A stretch of DNA of 64,000 nt from assembly GCA_943370595.1 (NCBI GenBank), contig CALRRO020000009.1, positions 186,001 to 250,000 of the forward strand. The letters run 5' to 3'. Origin of the DNA: Piscinibacter sp943370595. GTDB lineage: Bacteria; Pseudomonadota; Gammaproteobacteria; Burkholderiales; Burkholderiaceae_C. Shown here in pieces: positions 1 through 8,731 of the stretch. The stretch's first letter is position 1. Each line of letters starts with the position of its first letter. The notes under the pieces were generated by a model. The model was not told the DNA's origin. It was given only the letters and a program-made list of their open reading frames with translations, and did not search any database. The translations under genes and the position numbers were made by a program.

Positions 1-2098
1 CGATGGTGCTGATCAGGTCCTTCTTGGTGATGCTCCAGTAGTCGACGCTGAAGCTCCAGTTCGCGCTGGCCACCGCCACGACGCCGAGCGAGAACTGCCG
101 CGAGCGCTCCGGCTTCAGCTTCTTGTTGGCGTAGGTGCGCGTCTCCCAGAAGTCGGCGCAGGTCGACAGGTCGTTGTCGTTCTCGGCCATGCAGACCGGG
201 TCGGGCAGCACCGCCGTCTCGCCGGTCTTGGTCGGGCGGTACATGTCGTTGACCGAAGGCGCGCGGAAGCCGGTGCCGGCCGAGCCGCGCAGCAGCAGTT
301 CCTTGCTCGGCTGGTAGCGCAGGCCGATCTTCGGGTTGGTGGTGCTGCCGATTGCCTGGTAGCGATCGTGGCGCAGCGCGAACTGCAGCTCCAGTTCCTT
401 GGTGACCGGTGCCAGCACTTCGCCGAACACCGCCGCCACCTTGCGCGACCGGTTGGTGAACTGCGCATCGCCCGGGGTCGGGTCGCCGAGGATGTTGTCC
501 GACAGCAGCAGGTCGGAGGCGCTGGAGCGGGTGCTCTCGCGGCGGAACTCGCTGCCCAGCGCCAGCGCCACGTCGCCACCGGCGAGCTGGCCGACGCTGC
601 GCGTGATCTTCGCGTCGACCGAGTCCATGCCGCCGCGTGCCGAGCGCACCTCCTGGTCGATCTGCGCCGAGGCGAGGAAGGCCTGGCCCGCCGCGCTCGA
701 CGGGCCGAACGGGTTGATCAGCCCGGTGGCGAAGCCCTGCATCACGCGGTCGTAGAGCAGGTAGCCGTGCTTGTCGCGGTCGGCGACGCGGTTGACGCTG
801 TGGTTCAGCGCGGCGTCGTAGTCCCAGCCCATCAGCGTGCCGGTGGAGCCCAGCACCATGCGGGTGCCGGTGCTGGTCAGCTCGCTGGTGCGGTTGCCGG
901 CCTCGAGCAGCCGGGTACGCACGGTGATGATGCGGTCGTCGGGCAGCGCCGCACCCAGGCCGGTGGCGGCCAGCTCGGGGATCAGGCTGACGTCCATGTC
1001 GCCGTCGACGCGGTTGCTGGTGCCGACGTAGTAGGTGCGCGAGCGGGTCAGCGAGACTTCGGCGAACAACTGATGGTCGCCGTCCAGCTTGAGCACGCCG
1101 CGGCCCAGCGCGCCGATCTTGTTCGACTTCGGGTACAGCTCCAGGTCGCGCATGAAGTCGTAGGTGCAGCCGTCCTCGCCGCCGATGCCGTCGGGCAGGT
1201 ACAGCGTATGCGGCGGCTGGCAGTTCGGCGCGCTGAGGTTGATCGTGCGGTTGACGATCGGCTTGCCGTTGATGGTGAAGTTCTGGCTCTGCAGGTAGTC
1301 GCGCTGGTCGCCGGAGAGGCGGATGTTGCCGGGGAAGCCGGCCGAGGACAGCAGGTAGGGCAGCCGCTCGGGGATCTTCAGGTCGTCGATGAACTTGCGC
1401 TGCGAGGTGCGCAGCGCCGAGGTCTCCTGGTAGTCGAGCACGCCGAAGACGTTGAAGCCGTCGCGCTCGATCTGGCCCTTGCCGACCGACAGGCCGAAGG
1501 TGCGCTTGCCGGCGCCGCCCTCCTGCGTCTTGGCCAGGCTGGCGTCGAGCTGCACGCCCTGGTAGTCCTTGCGGGTGATGAAGTTCATCACGCCGCCGAT
1601 GGCGTCGGTGCCGTAGATGGCCGAAGCGCCGTCGAGCAGCACCTCGACACGTTCGATCGCCGCGGCCGGGATGTTGTTGAGGTCGACGCCGACGTCGTCG
1701 CCCGGCGAGGCGAAATTGGCCATGCGCCGGCCGTTGAGCAGCACCAGCGTCGAGCTGGTGCCGAGGCCGCGCAGGTTAGCCGAGTTGAAGCCCATCTGGT
1801 CCTTGAAGCCACCAGTGCCGATGCTGACGCCGTCGGTCAGGTTGTTCGCACTGGCCGAGAGCGTGGCGACGATCTCCGCCGCCGTGGTCGCACCGGCCTT
1901 GACGATGTCGCCGCGGGTGATGACCTGCACCGGCAGCGCCGCTTCCGACTCGATGCGCTTGATCAGGCTGCCCGTCACCTCCACCCGCGGCAGTTCGGTG
2001 GACTGCGCGAACGCACCGGCGCTGCACATCAGCAGCAGCGCCTGGACGGTGGCCTTCAGCGCGAAGGCGGGAGCGGGTCGGGGGCGGCGAGCGGGCAT
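1..2098 (-). CDS. TonB-dependent outer-membrane receptor (3' end outside window)
   Basis: An open frame runs leftward from an ATG at 2098 to the window edge without a stop, giving 699 visible residues. It begins with a basic stretch, a hydrophobic signal segment and a likely cleavage after AFA, then a short ELPRVEVTGS segment resembling a TonB box, then a plug domain (VITRGDIVKAGATTAAEI; NLRGLGTSSTLVLLNGRR; IERVEVLLDGASAIYGTDA; GGVMNF), all typical of TonB-dependent receptors. Late in the visible part, LLLRGSAGTGFRAPS is a conserved beta-barrel segment. The family imports bulky ligands across the outer membrane using TonB energy; the ligand cannot be read from sequence. It is divergent from a secreted cyanophycinase gene, so import of cyanophycin fragments or arginine peptides is a reasonable guess. 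The missing C-terminus should end in the terminal barrel strand with an aromatic residue. Confidence 0.9.
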   Translation of the reverse strand, partial: MPARRPRPAPAFALKATVQALLLMCSAGAFAQSTELPRVEVTGSLIKRIESEAALPVQVITRGDIVKAGATTAAEIVATLSASANNLTDGVSIGTGGFKDQMGFNSANLRGLGTSSTLVLLNGRRMANFASPGDDVGVDLNNIPAAAIERVEVLLDGASAIYGTDAIGGVMNFITRKDYQGVQLDASLAKTQEGGAGKRTFGLSVGKGQIERDGFNVFGVLDYQETSALRTSQRKFIDDLKIPERLPYLLSSAGFPGNIRLSGDQRDYLQSQNFTINGKPIVNRTINLSAPNCQPPHTLYLPDGIGGEDGCTYDFMRDLELYPKSNKIGALGRGVLKLDGDHQLFAEVSLTRSRTYYVGTSNRVDGDMDVSLIPELAATGLGAALPDDRIITVRTRLLEAGNRTSELTSTGTRMVLGSTGTLMGWDYDAALNHSVNRVADRDKHGYLLYDRVMQGFATGLINPFGPSSAAGQAFLASAQIDQEVRSARGGMDSVDAKITRSVGQLAGGDVALALGSEFRRESTRSSASDLLLSDNILGDPTPGDAQFTNRSRKVAAVFGEVLAPVTKELELQFALRHDRYQAIGSTTNPKIGLRYQPSKELLLRGSAGTGFRAPSVNDMYRPTKTGETAVLPDPVCMAENDNDLSTCADFWETRTYANKKLKPERSRQFSLGVVAVASANWSFSVDYWSITKKDLISTI

Positions 2099-2236
2099 GC
2101 GGGACTCCGTGAGCGCGGGATGCGATGCAGTCTAGGAAGGTCACGGCCCGCGCGACCTGACGTCTTCCCGCAGCGGTCGCAAGACGGCAAGTGGCCGTCG
2201 CTTCGCCGCAATTCGCCGCGGCTCGGCGTGGCGGCA

Positions 2237-2270
2237 GGGATGACAAGATCGCACCCGTCGCTGTCATCCC
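2237..2270. promoter_or_regulatory. Perfect 9-bp inverted repeat in the receptor/cyanophycinase divergent region
   Basis: GGGATGACA (2237-2245) and TGTCATCCC (2262-2270) form a perfect inverted repeat with a 16-bp spacer, ending 23 bp before the cyanophycinase start codon. It sits in the 195-bp divergent region, so it could be an operator for both genes or an mRNA hairpin in the cyanophycinase leader. Which of these is not decided by sequence. Confidence 0.5.
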
Positions 2271-2293
2271 GGCCGCCCGCCGGTGTTTGCTTC

Positions 2294-3565
2294 ATGCCGC
2301 CACTGCACCTCGACCGCCGCGCCGCCCTGCGCTCCGCCCTCGTGCTGCTCGGCGCCACCGGCCTCGCGCCGTGGGCCCGTGCCGCCGAAGCGACAGCACA
2401 GCGCGGCTGGGCGATCCCGATCGGTGGCGGCCTGAAGTCCAGCCACGATGCCGTGTGGGAGCGGCTCGTGGCCCTGGCCGGCGGGCGCGGCGCGCGTTTT
2501 GTGGTCTTCGGCACCGCCAGCGAGTCACCGCTGGCGGCCGCCGAAGCCGCCGCCGAACAACTGCGCCGGCGCGGTGCGAAGACCAGCATCCTGCCGGTCT
2601 CGCCGCTGCTGAAGGACCGGCCGATCGCCGAGGCGGTGCGCGACCCCGCCTCCGTCGATGCGCTGCGCGACGCGCGCGGCGTGTTCTTCACCGGCGGCTC
2701 GCAGGACCGCATCGTTGACGGCTTCCTGCCCGGCGGCACGCCGTCGCCGCTGTTGCAGGCGGTGTGGGGCGTGCTCGAGCGCGGCGGCGTGGTCGCCGGC
2801 ACCTCGGCCGGCGCGGCGATCATGAGCCGCACGATGTTCCGCGATGCACCGAACGTGCTGGGCGTCATGAAGGGCCGCTTCGCCGAAGGCAAGGAATGGG
2901 GCACGGGCCTCGGCTTCGTCGGCGACAAGCTCTTCGTCGACCAGCACTTCCTCAAGCGCGGCCGGCTCGGCCGCATGCTGCCGCTGATGCACGCGCGCGG
3001 CCTCAAGCTCGGCCTGGGTGTCGAGGAAGACGCGGCGGCCGCGGTGAGCGGCGACCACATCGAGATCCTCGGCGGCAGCGCGATGCTGGTCGACCTGAGC
3101 GAGGCGACCAGCGACGAGCGCGCCGGCGCCTTCAACCTGCGCGGCGTGCGCCTGAGCCTGTTGCAGGGCGGCGACCGCTACGACATGGCGCGCCGCGAGC
3201 TGACGCCCTCTGAAGACAAGCGCAAGGGTCAGTTCCTCGACCCGGCTGCGCCCGGCTACAAGCCCTACTACACCGAGCAGGCCTTTCACGTCGACATGCT
3301 GGGCGACGGCACCATCGCCACCGCGATGGGCATGCTGATCGACGCCCGCTACGACGAAGTGCGCGGCCTCGCCTTCGATCCGCGGCCGGTGCCGAACGAC
3401 CCGCTGGCCGCGCTCGGCTTCGAGTTCCGCCTGTACAAGACGCCGGGCGCGCTCGGCTGGTACAGCGAGACCTCCGCCGGCGAGGACTACACCGTGCACC
3501 GCCTCGGCCTGGACATCGCTCCGGTGCGGCTGGCGTTGCCGCTGTACCAGCCCTGGTCGCGCTAG
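2294..3565 (+). CDS. Secreted cyanophycinase-like serine peptidase (family S51)
   Basis: 423 residues. The N-terminus has a twin-arginine-like export signal (DRRAALR, then a hydrophobic run and ARAAEA), so the product should act outside the cytoplasm. The nucleophile motif GTSAGAA (Ser about 171) and the DQHFLKRGRLGRM segment (His about 218) are hallmarks of cyanophycinases, which hydrolyse multi-L-arginyl-poly-L-aspartate into beta-Asp-Arg dipeptides. Cytoplasmic CphB enzymes are about 270-300 residues; the greater length and export signal here resemble the extracellular CphE type. The ATG at 2294 is preferred because it starts just before the export signal; the frame is open further upstream. 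It lies 41 bp upstream of an arginine-type ABC transporter operon, consistent with scavenging polymer-bound arginine. A related S51 peptidase of different specificity is possible. Confidence 0.85.
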   Translation: MPPLHLDRRAALRSALVLLGATGLAPWARAAEATAQRGWAIPIGGGLKSSHDAVWERLVALAGGRGARFVVFGTASESPLAAAEAAAEQLRRRGAKTSILPVSPLLKDRPIAEAVRDPASVDALRDARGVFFTGGSQDRIVDGFLPGGTPSPLLQAVWGVLERGGVVAGTSAGAAIMSRTMFRDAPNVLGVMKGRFAEGKEWGTGLGFVGDKLFVDQHFLKRGRLGRMLPLMHARGLKLGLGVEEDAAAAVSGDHIEILGGSAMLVDLSEATSDERAGAFNLRGVRLSLLQGGDRYDMARRELTPSEDKRKGQFLDPAAPGYKPYYTEQAFHVDMLGDGTIATAMGMLIDARYDEVRGLAFDPRPVPNDPLAALGFEFRLYKTPGALGWYSETSAGEDYTVHRLGLDIAPVRLALPLYQPWSR

Positions 3566-3606
3566 TCTCGGCCCATCGCTCTCACCACTTCTGCTCAGGA
3601 GTCCCC

Positions 3607-4395
3607 ATGCATCGTCGCCTCGCCCTGCTCTGCACCGTGCCGGCCTTCCTGCTGGCCTTCGCCGCCATCGCCCACGCCCAGGCCCCCGACTGGAAGAAGA
3701 TCCGCATCGGTGTCGAGGGCGCCTACCCGCCGTTCAGCGAGGTCGGCCCCGACGGCAAGCTCAAGGGCTTCGACATCGACATGGCCAACGCGCTGTGCGC
3801 CGAGATGAAGGCCGAGTGCACCCTGGTGCAGCAGGAGTGGGACGGCATGATCCCGGCGCTGAACGCGCGCAAGTTCGACGCCATCATCGCGTCGATGGCC
3901 GCCACCGACGAGCGGCGCAAGTCGGTCGGCTTCAGCCAGAAGTACTACAACACGCCGGCCCGGCTGGTTGCCAAGGCGGGCGCGGGGCTGCAGGCCACCG
4001 CCGAGTCGCTCAAGGGCAAGAAGATCGGCGTGCAGCGCTCGACCATCCACGACCGCTTCGTCACCGACACCTTCAAGCAGAGCGAGATCGTGCGCTACGC
4101 CAAGGCCGACGAGGTCTACCTCGACCTGGCCGCCGGCCGCATTGACGTGGCCATGGGCGACTCGGTGGCCATCGACGGCGGCTTCCTGAAGAAGCCGCAG
4201 GGCAAGGGCTACGCCTTCTTCGGCCCCGACTACAACGACGAGAAGTACTTCGGCAGCGGCTCCAGCATCGCGGTGCGCAAGGCCGACGAGGCGCTGGCGC
4301 AGAAGTTCAACGCGGCGATCCAGGGCATCCGCGCCAACGGCACCTACAAGAAGATCCAGGACAAGTACTTCGACTTCGACGTCTACGGCAAGTGA
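3607..4395 (+). CDS. aotJ: Periplasmic basic-amino-acid-binding protein of ABC transporter (AotJ/ArgT type)
   Basis: 262 residues with a Sec signal peptide ending AHAQA. The mature protein starts with IRIGVEGAYPPFSEVGPDGKLKGFDID, the typical start of family-3 solute-binding proteins, and contains GIQ/SMAATDERRKSVGFSQKYY-type segments seen in lysine/arginine/ornithine/histidine binders. It would capture the substrate in the periplasm and hand it to the permeases encoded directly downstream (4-bp gap). Gene order with the following genes matches the Pseudomonas aeruginosa aotJQMOP-argR arginine/ornithine operon, which supports the substrate assignment more than the sequence alone. A ribosome-binding site (CAGGAG) precedes the ATG. 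Confidence 0.88.
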   Translation: MHRRLALLCTVPAFLLAFAAIAHAQAPDWKKIRIGVEGAYPPFSEVGPDGKLKGFDIDMANALCAEMKAECTLVQQEWDGMIPALNARKFDAIIASMAATDERRKSVGFSQKYYNTPARLVAKAGAGLQATAESLKGKKIGVQRSTIHDRFVTDTFKQSEIVRYAKADEVYLDLAAGRIDVAMGDSVAIDGGFLKKPQGKGYAFFGPDYNDEKYFGSGSSIAVRKADEALAQKFNAAIQGIRANGTYKKIQDKYFDFDVYGK

Positions 4396-4399
4396 GCCG

Positions 4400-5086
4400 A
4401 TGCTGCACGGCTACACGCTCTCGCTGCTGCAGGGTGCGCTGCTGACGCTGGCGGTGGCCTTCGCCTCGCTGGCCATCGCGCTGCTGCTCGGGCTGGCCGG
4501 GGCGGCGGCGAAGCTGTCGCGCCACGCCCTGCCGCGCGGCGCGGCGCAGCTCTACACCACCCTGATCCGCGCCGTGCCCGACCTGGTGCTGATGCTGCTG
4601 GTGTTCTACGGCGGGCAGACGGCGGTCAACGCCATCGGCGAATCGCTCGGCTGGGGCTACGTCGACATCGACCCCTTCGTCGCCGGCGTGCTGACCATCG
4701 GCTTCATCTTCGGCGCCTACTTCACCGAGGTGCTCCGCGGCGCCTGGCTGGCGGTGCCGGCCGGCCAGCGCGAAGCGGCCGAGGCCTTCGGCTTCACGCG
4801 CACGCAGGTGCTGGCACGCATCGTCGGGCCGCAGATGCTGCGCCATGCGCTGCCGGGGCTGTCGAACAACTGGCTGGTGATGGTCAAGTCGACGGCGATC
4901 GTCTCGGTGATCGGCCTGTCGGACCTGATGAGCCGCGCCGGCCAGGCCGCCGGTGCGACACGCGAGCCCTTTCTGTTCTACCTCGCCGCCGGTGCGATGT
5001 ACCTCGCATTCACCTCGCTGTCGGAGGCCTTCTTCGTCTGGCTGCGGCGGCGCCTCGCGGTCGGTCAGCGGATGGCGGCGCTGTGA
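4400..5086 (+). CDS. aotQ: Arginine/ornithine-type ABC transporter permease (AotQ/HisQ type)
   Basis: 228 residues, polytopic, with the binding-protein-dependent permease loop (AGQREAAEAFGFTRTQVLARIVGPQML) that docks on the ATPase. HisQ/ArtQ-like segments such as TTLIRAVPDLVLMLLVFYGGQ are visible. It forms the membrane channel with the next gene product. Its TGA overlaps the GTG start of the next gene (GTGA), indicating translational coupling. Confidence 0.9.
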   Translation: MLHGYTLSLLQGALLTLAVAFASLAIALLLGLAGAAAKLSRHALPRGAAQLYTTLIRAVPDLVLMLLVFYGGQTAVNAIGESLGWGYVDIDPFVAGVLTIGFIFGAYFTEVLRGAWLAVPAGQREAAEAFGFTRTQVLARIVGPQMLRHALPGLSNNWLVMVKSTAIVSVIGLSDLMSRAGQAAGATREPFLFYLAAGAMYLAFTSLSEAFFVWLRRRLAVGQRMAAL

Positions 5087-5781
5087 ACCTGCAGGTCATT
5101 GCCGACAGCCTGCCGCTGTACGCCGGCGGCGCCTGGGTCACGCTGCAGCTGCTGGTGCTGGCGCTGGCGGTGGGCCTGGCCGCGGCGCTGCCGCTGGCGG
5201 TGCTGCGCAGCCTGCCCTCGCCCTGGGCCTGGCGGCCGGTCTGGTGCTTCACCTACGTGATCCGCGGCACGCCGCTGCTGGTGCAGCTGTTCCTGCTGTA
5301 CTACGGTCTGGCGCAGTTCGAGTGGGTGCGCGAGAGCGCCGCCTGGCCGGCACTGCGCTCGCCATGGTTCTGCGCCATCGCCGCCTTCGCGGTGAACACC
5401 TGCGCCTACACCACCGAGATCCTGCACGGCGCGATCCGCGCGGTGCCGGCTGGCGAGGTGGAGGCGGCGCGCGCCTTCGGCATGACGCGGCTGCAGACCT
5501 TCGCCCATGTCGTGCTGCCGCAGGCGCTGCGCCGTGCGCTGCCGGCCTACAGCAACGAGGTGGTGCTGATGCTGCACGCCACCTCGCTGGCCAGCGTGGT
5601 CACGCTGCACGACCTCACCGGCGTGGCCCGCGAGGTCAACTCGGTGCACTACCTGCCCTTCGAGGCCTTCCTCACCGCCGCGCTCGCCTACGTTGCCATC
5701 ACCGTGGTGCTGGTAGGCGCCTTCCATGCCGCCGAGCGGCGCTGGCTGGCCCCGCTGGCCGGCCATGCCCGCGCGCACTGA
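5083..5781 (+). CDS. aotM: Arginine/ornithine-type ABC transporter permease (AotM/HisM type)
   Basis: 232 residues, polytopic, second half of the permease pair. YVIRGTPLLVQLFLLYYGLAQF and the loop AGEVEAARAFGMTRLQTFAHVVLPQALRRALP are diagnostic of the HisM/ArtM branch of amino-acid permeases. It starts with GTG at 5083, overlapping the previous stop; no other start nearby gives the full first membrane segment. The next gene starts 4 bp after its stop. Confidence 0.9.
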   Translation: MNLQVIADSLPLYAGGAWVTLQLLVLALAVGLAAALPLAVLRSLPSPWAWRPVWCFTYVIRGTPLLVQLFLLYYGLAQFEWVRESAAWPALRSPWFCAIAAFAVNTCAYTTEILHGAIRAVPAGEVEAARAFGMTRLQTFAHVVLPQALRRALPAYSNEVVLMLHATSLASVVTLHDLTGVAREVNSVHYLPFEAFLTAALAYVAITVVLVGAFHAAERRWLAPLAGHARAH

Positions 5782-5785
5782 ACCG

Positions 5786-6916
5786 ATGCAGACCCTTCAA
5801 CACACCCTGCAGCCCTCCACGCCGGGCACCACGCACCAGCTGACCAGCCTGCACTACGGCACGCCGGGCCACGCTGGCAAGGCCTTCATCCAGGCCTCGC
5901 TGCACGCCGACGAGGTGCCGGGCATGCTGGTCGCCCACCACCTGCGCGAGCGCCTGGCCCGTGCCGAGGCCGAGGGCCGGATGCGCGGCGAGGTGGTGCT
6001 GGTGCCGGCGGCCAACCCGCCCGGCCTGGGCCAGTGGCTGCTGCGCGGCCACCAGGGGCGCTTCCACATCGGCACCGGCGAGAACTTCAACCGCGGCTAT
6101 GCCGACCTGAGCGAGGCGGCGGCGAAGGTGCTGAAGGGCCGGCTGGGCAGCGATGCGCAGGCCAATGCAGCGCAGGTGCGCACGGCCTTGCGCGAGGCCG
6201 TGGCCGCGCTGCCGGCTGCCGGCACGCTGCAAAGCCTGCGCAAGACGCTGTACACGCTGGCCATCGACGCCGACATCGTGCTCGACCTGCACTGCGACGG
6301 CGAAGGCCTGCTGCACTTCTACACCACGCCCGCTTGCTGGCCGCAGACCGAGCTGCTGGCGCGCTGCATGGGCGCCGGCGCCGTGCTGCTGGCCGAGCAT
6401 TCCGGTGGCGACCCGTTCGACGAAGCCTGCTCGATGGTCTGGGCGCAGCTGGCGCAGCGCTTCGGCGCCGCGACGCCGATCCCGCAGGGCTGCATGGCGG
6501 TGACGGTCGAACTGCGCGGCGAGGCCGACGTCGACCACGCGCTGGGCGCGCAGGACGCGGCGGCGATCGAGCACTTCCTGCTGCTGCGCGGCCTGATCGC
6601 ACCGGCTGGCGCCGGGCCCGTGGCCGAGCCGCCGCCACTCCAGTGCGAGGCCACGCCGCTGGCCGGCTCTATGCCGCTGATCGCGCCGCACGGCGGCATG
6701 GTGGTTTTCGTGCGCGCGCCGGGCGAACGGGTGCAGGCCGGCGACACGATCGCCGACCTGATCGACCCGTTCACCGGCGCGCTCACACCCCTGAAGACGC
6801 CGGTCGACGGCCTGTTCTTCGCCCGCGAGAACCGCCGCTTCGCGGTGGCCGGCATGTCGGTGGGCAAGGTCGCCGGCCGCGAGGCGCGCCGCGAAGGCTC
6901 GCTGCTGTCGCCATGA
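5786..6916 (+). CDS. aotO: AotO-like succinylglutamate desuccinylase/aspartoacylase-family protein
   Basis: 376 residues. The family is zinc carboxypeptidase-like; candidate zinc ligands are His40 and Glu43 in SLHADEVPG and the later His in LDLHCDGEG. Biochemically known relatives (AstE, aspartoacylase) cleave N-acyl amino acids, and AstE performs the last step of the arginine succinyltransferase route. In Pseudomonas a protein of this family (AotO) lies between the aot permease and ATPase genes, exactly as here. It may therefore be an N-succinyl/N-acyl amino acid hydrolase or a transport-associated protein of unknown activity. The ATG at 5786 is used, because the longer frame would overlap the aotM coding region with low-quality sequence. 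Its stop overlaps the aotP start (ATGA). Confidence 0.8.
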   Translation: MQTLQHTLQPSTPGTTHQLTSLHYGTPGHAGKAFIQASLHADEVPGMLVAHHLRERLARAEAEGRMRGEVVLVPAANPPGLGQWLLRGHQGRFHIGTGENFNRGYADLSEAAAKVLKGRLGSDAQANAAQVRTALREAVAALPAAGTLQSLRKTLYTLAIDADIVLDLHCDGEGLLHFYTTPACWPQTELLARCMGAGAVLLAEHSGGDPFDEACSMVWAQLAQRFGAATPIPQGCMAVTVELRGEADVDHALGAQDAAAIEHFLLLRGLIAPAGAGPVAEPPPLQCEATPLAGSMPLIAPHGGMVVFVRAPGERVQAGDTIADLIDPFTGALTPLKTPVDGLFFARENRRFAVAGMSVGKVAGREARREGSLLSP

Positions 6917-7683
6917 GCGGTCTCGGCCTGCAGGTCAGCGACCTGCACAAGCGCTTCGGCGACCGCGAGGTGCTGCGCGGCGTCTCGCTGGTGGCGCGGC
7001 CGGGCGACGTGCTCGCCATCATCGGCTCCAGTGGCTCGGGCAAGAGCACGCTGCTGCGTTGCCTGAACCTGCTCGAGCAACCGAACGAAGGCCGGCTGCA
7101 GCTCGGCGACGAGGTGCTGGCGCTCAAGCGCGAGCGCGACGGCAGCCTCGGCGCGGCCGATGCGCGGCAACTGCAGCGCTGGCGCGCTCGCCTGGCGATG
7201 GTCTTCCAGGGCTTCAACTTGTGGTCGAACCTGCGCGTGATCGACAACCTGACCGAGGCGCCGATCCGCGTGCTCGGCCGCCCGCGCGACGAGGCCGTCG
7301 CGCAGGCGGAGGCACTGCTGCAGCGTGTCGGCCTCGGCCACCGCCGCGAGGCCTGGCCGGCGCAGCTCTCCGGCGGCGAGCAGCAGCGCGTGGCCATCGC
7401 CCGCGCGCTGGCGATGAACCCCGAGCTGATGCTGTTCGACGAGCCGACCTCGGCGCTCGACCCCGAGCTCGTCGGCGAGGTGCTGGCGGTGATGCGCGAG
7501 CTGGCCGCCGAAGGCCGCACGATGCTGGTCGTGACCCACGAGATGGGCTTCGCGCGCGAGGTGGCCGACCAGGTGATCTTCCTGCACCAGGGCCGCGTCG
7601 AAGAGTGCGGCGTGCCGGCCGAGGTGCTGCAGAACCCGCGCAGCGAACGGCTGCGCCAGTTCCTCTCCGGCGGACTGAAGTAG
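6913..7683 (+). CDS. aotP: Arginine/ornithine-type ABC transporter ATP-binding protein
   Basis: 256 residues, complete ABC ATPase: Walker A GSSGSGKST (about 38-46), signature LSGGEQQR, Walker B LMLFDEPTSALD, and the switch histidine in VVTHEMGFA. The sequence is of the HisP/ArtP/GlnQ type that energises polar amino-acid uptake. The ATG at 6913 overlaps the aotO stop, and the reading frame extends far upstream only as an out-of-context shadow of aotO. It completes the transporter encoded from 3607. Confidence 0.92.
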   Translation: MSGLGLQVSDLHKRFGDREVLRGVSLVARPGDVLAIIGSSGSGKSTLLRCLNLLEQPNEGRLQLGDEVLALKRERDGSLGAADARQLQRWRARLAMVFQGFNLWSNLRVIDNLTEAPIRVLGRPRDEAVAQAEALLQRVGLGHRREAWPAQLSGGEQQRVAIARALAMNPELMLFDEPTSALDPELVGEVLAVMRELAAEGRTMLVVTHEMGFAREVADQVIFLHQGRVEECGVPAEVLQNPRSERLRQFLSGGLK

Positions 7684-7693
7684 CCTTCGAGGC

Positions 7694-8731
7694 ATGTCCC
7701 TCGTGCAGCGCTGCGGCTTCGTGCTGGTGCCCGGCTTCGGCCTCGGCGCGCTGGCCGGCGCCGTCGACGTGCTGCAGGCCGCCGGTACGCTGCTCGCCGG
7801 CTCGCGCAGCGACGCTGCCGCGGCCTACACGACCGCGCTGCTCTCACTCGAGCCCGGCCCCGTGCCGGCGGCGGGCGGTGTGCTGGTCGCGGCGCAGCCA
7901 CTGACAGCGGCCGTGCCGTTCGACCTGCTGATGGTCGTCGCCACGGAGCCGCCGCCGCCGGTGTTGCCCGGCGCCTTGCTGGCCGCGCTGCGGCAGGCCG
8001 ATGCAGCGGGCCGGCTGCTCGGCGGCATCGACGCCGGTGCCGCCTGGCTGGCCGCCGCCGGCCTGCTCGCCGGCCGGCGCACGGCGGTGCACTGGCCGCT
8101 GATCACGCCGCTCGCCCAGCGCCACCCCGAGCTGCTGGTCTCGCAGCGCCTCTACGAGATCGACGGTCCGCGCCTGACCTGCGCCGGCCGCCAGGCCTCG
8201 CGCGACCTGATGATCGCCTGGCTGGCGCAGCGCCATGGCGCACGTTTCGCGCAGGAGCTGGCGGCGCAGTTCGGTCTCGAGCACGTGACCGGCGCCGACG
8301 AGAACCAGCGCGCGCCGCTGGGCGCCCGCCTGGTGGCCAGTGCCGGCGGCGGCTCCGCCAAGCTGGCCGAGGCCGTGGCGCTGATGGAGGCCAACCTCGC
8401 CGAGCCGCTGCCGACGGAAGAAATCGCGCGGCTGGTCGGCGTGTCGCGCCGCCAGCTCGAGCGCCTGTTCAAGCAGCACCTCGACGCGCTGCCCGCCCGC
8501 TGGTACCTGGGCCTGCGCCTGGAGCGCGCGCGGCGTGCGCTGCGCCAGACCAGCCAGTCGGTGCTGCAGATCGCGCTGGGCTGCGGCTTCGCCTCTGGGC
8601 CGCATTTCAGCAACGCCTACCGCGCCCATTTCGGCCGCACGCCGCGCGAGGAGCGCAGCCCGCGCGCCGCCGCCTGGCGTGCCGAGGGCGGCCACCCGCC
8701 GCCTGCGATGGAGGACCCTCATGAGCCCTGA
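7694..8731 (+). CDS. argR: GlxA/ArgR-type AraC-family transcriptional regulator of arginine metabolism
   Basis: 345 residues. The N-terminal two thirds is a DJ-1/PfpI-like ligand-binding fold (GFVLVPGFGLGALAGAVDVL; GGIDAGAAWLAAAGLL), and the C-terminus is an AraC DNA-binding domain with two helix-turn-helix motifs (TEEIARLVGVSRRQLERLFKQ; VLQIALGCGFASGPHFSNAYRAHFG). Pseudomonas ArgR has this architecture and sits at the end of the aot operon, as here; it activates arginine uptake and succinyltransferase genes in response to arginine. Function is inferred from architecture and position. It overlaps the start of aruF by 11 bp. Confidence 0.85.
   Translation: MSLVQRCGFVLVPGFGLGALAGAVDVLQAAGTLLAGSRSDAAAAYTTALLSLEPGPVPAAGGVLVAAQPLTAAVPFDLLMVVATEPPPPVLPGALLAALRQADAAGRLLGGIDAGAAWLAAAGLLAGRRTAVHWPLITPLAQRHPELLVSQRLYEIDGPRLTCAGRQASRDLMIAWLAQRHGARFAQELAAQFGLEHVTGADENQRAPLGARLVASAGGGSAKLAEAVALMEANLAEPLPTEEIARLVGVSRRQLERLFKQHLDALPARWYLGLRLERARRALRQTSQSVLQIALGCGFASGPHFSNAYRAHFGRTPREERSPRAAAWRAEGGHPPPAMEDPHEP

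Noticed and set aside
368..2293. Long open plus-strand frame ahead of the cyanophycinase gene
   Set aside because: It is antisense to the TonB receptor, its translation is low-complexity Ala/Val/Gln-rich, and only the part from 2294 shows family motifs.
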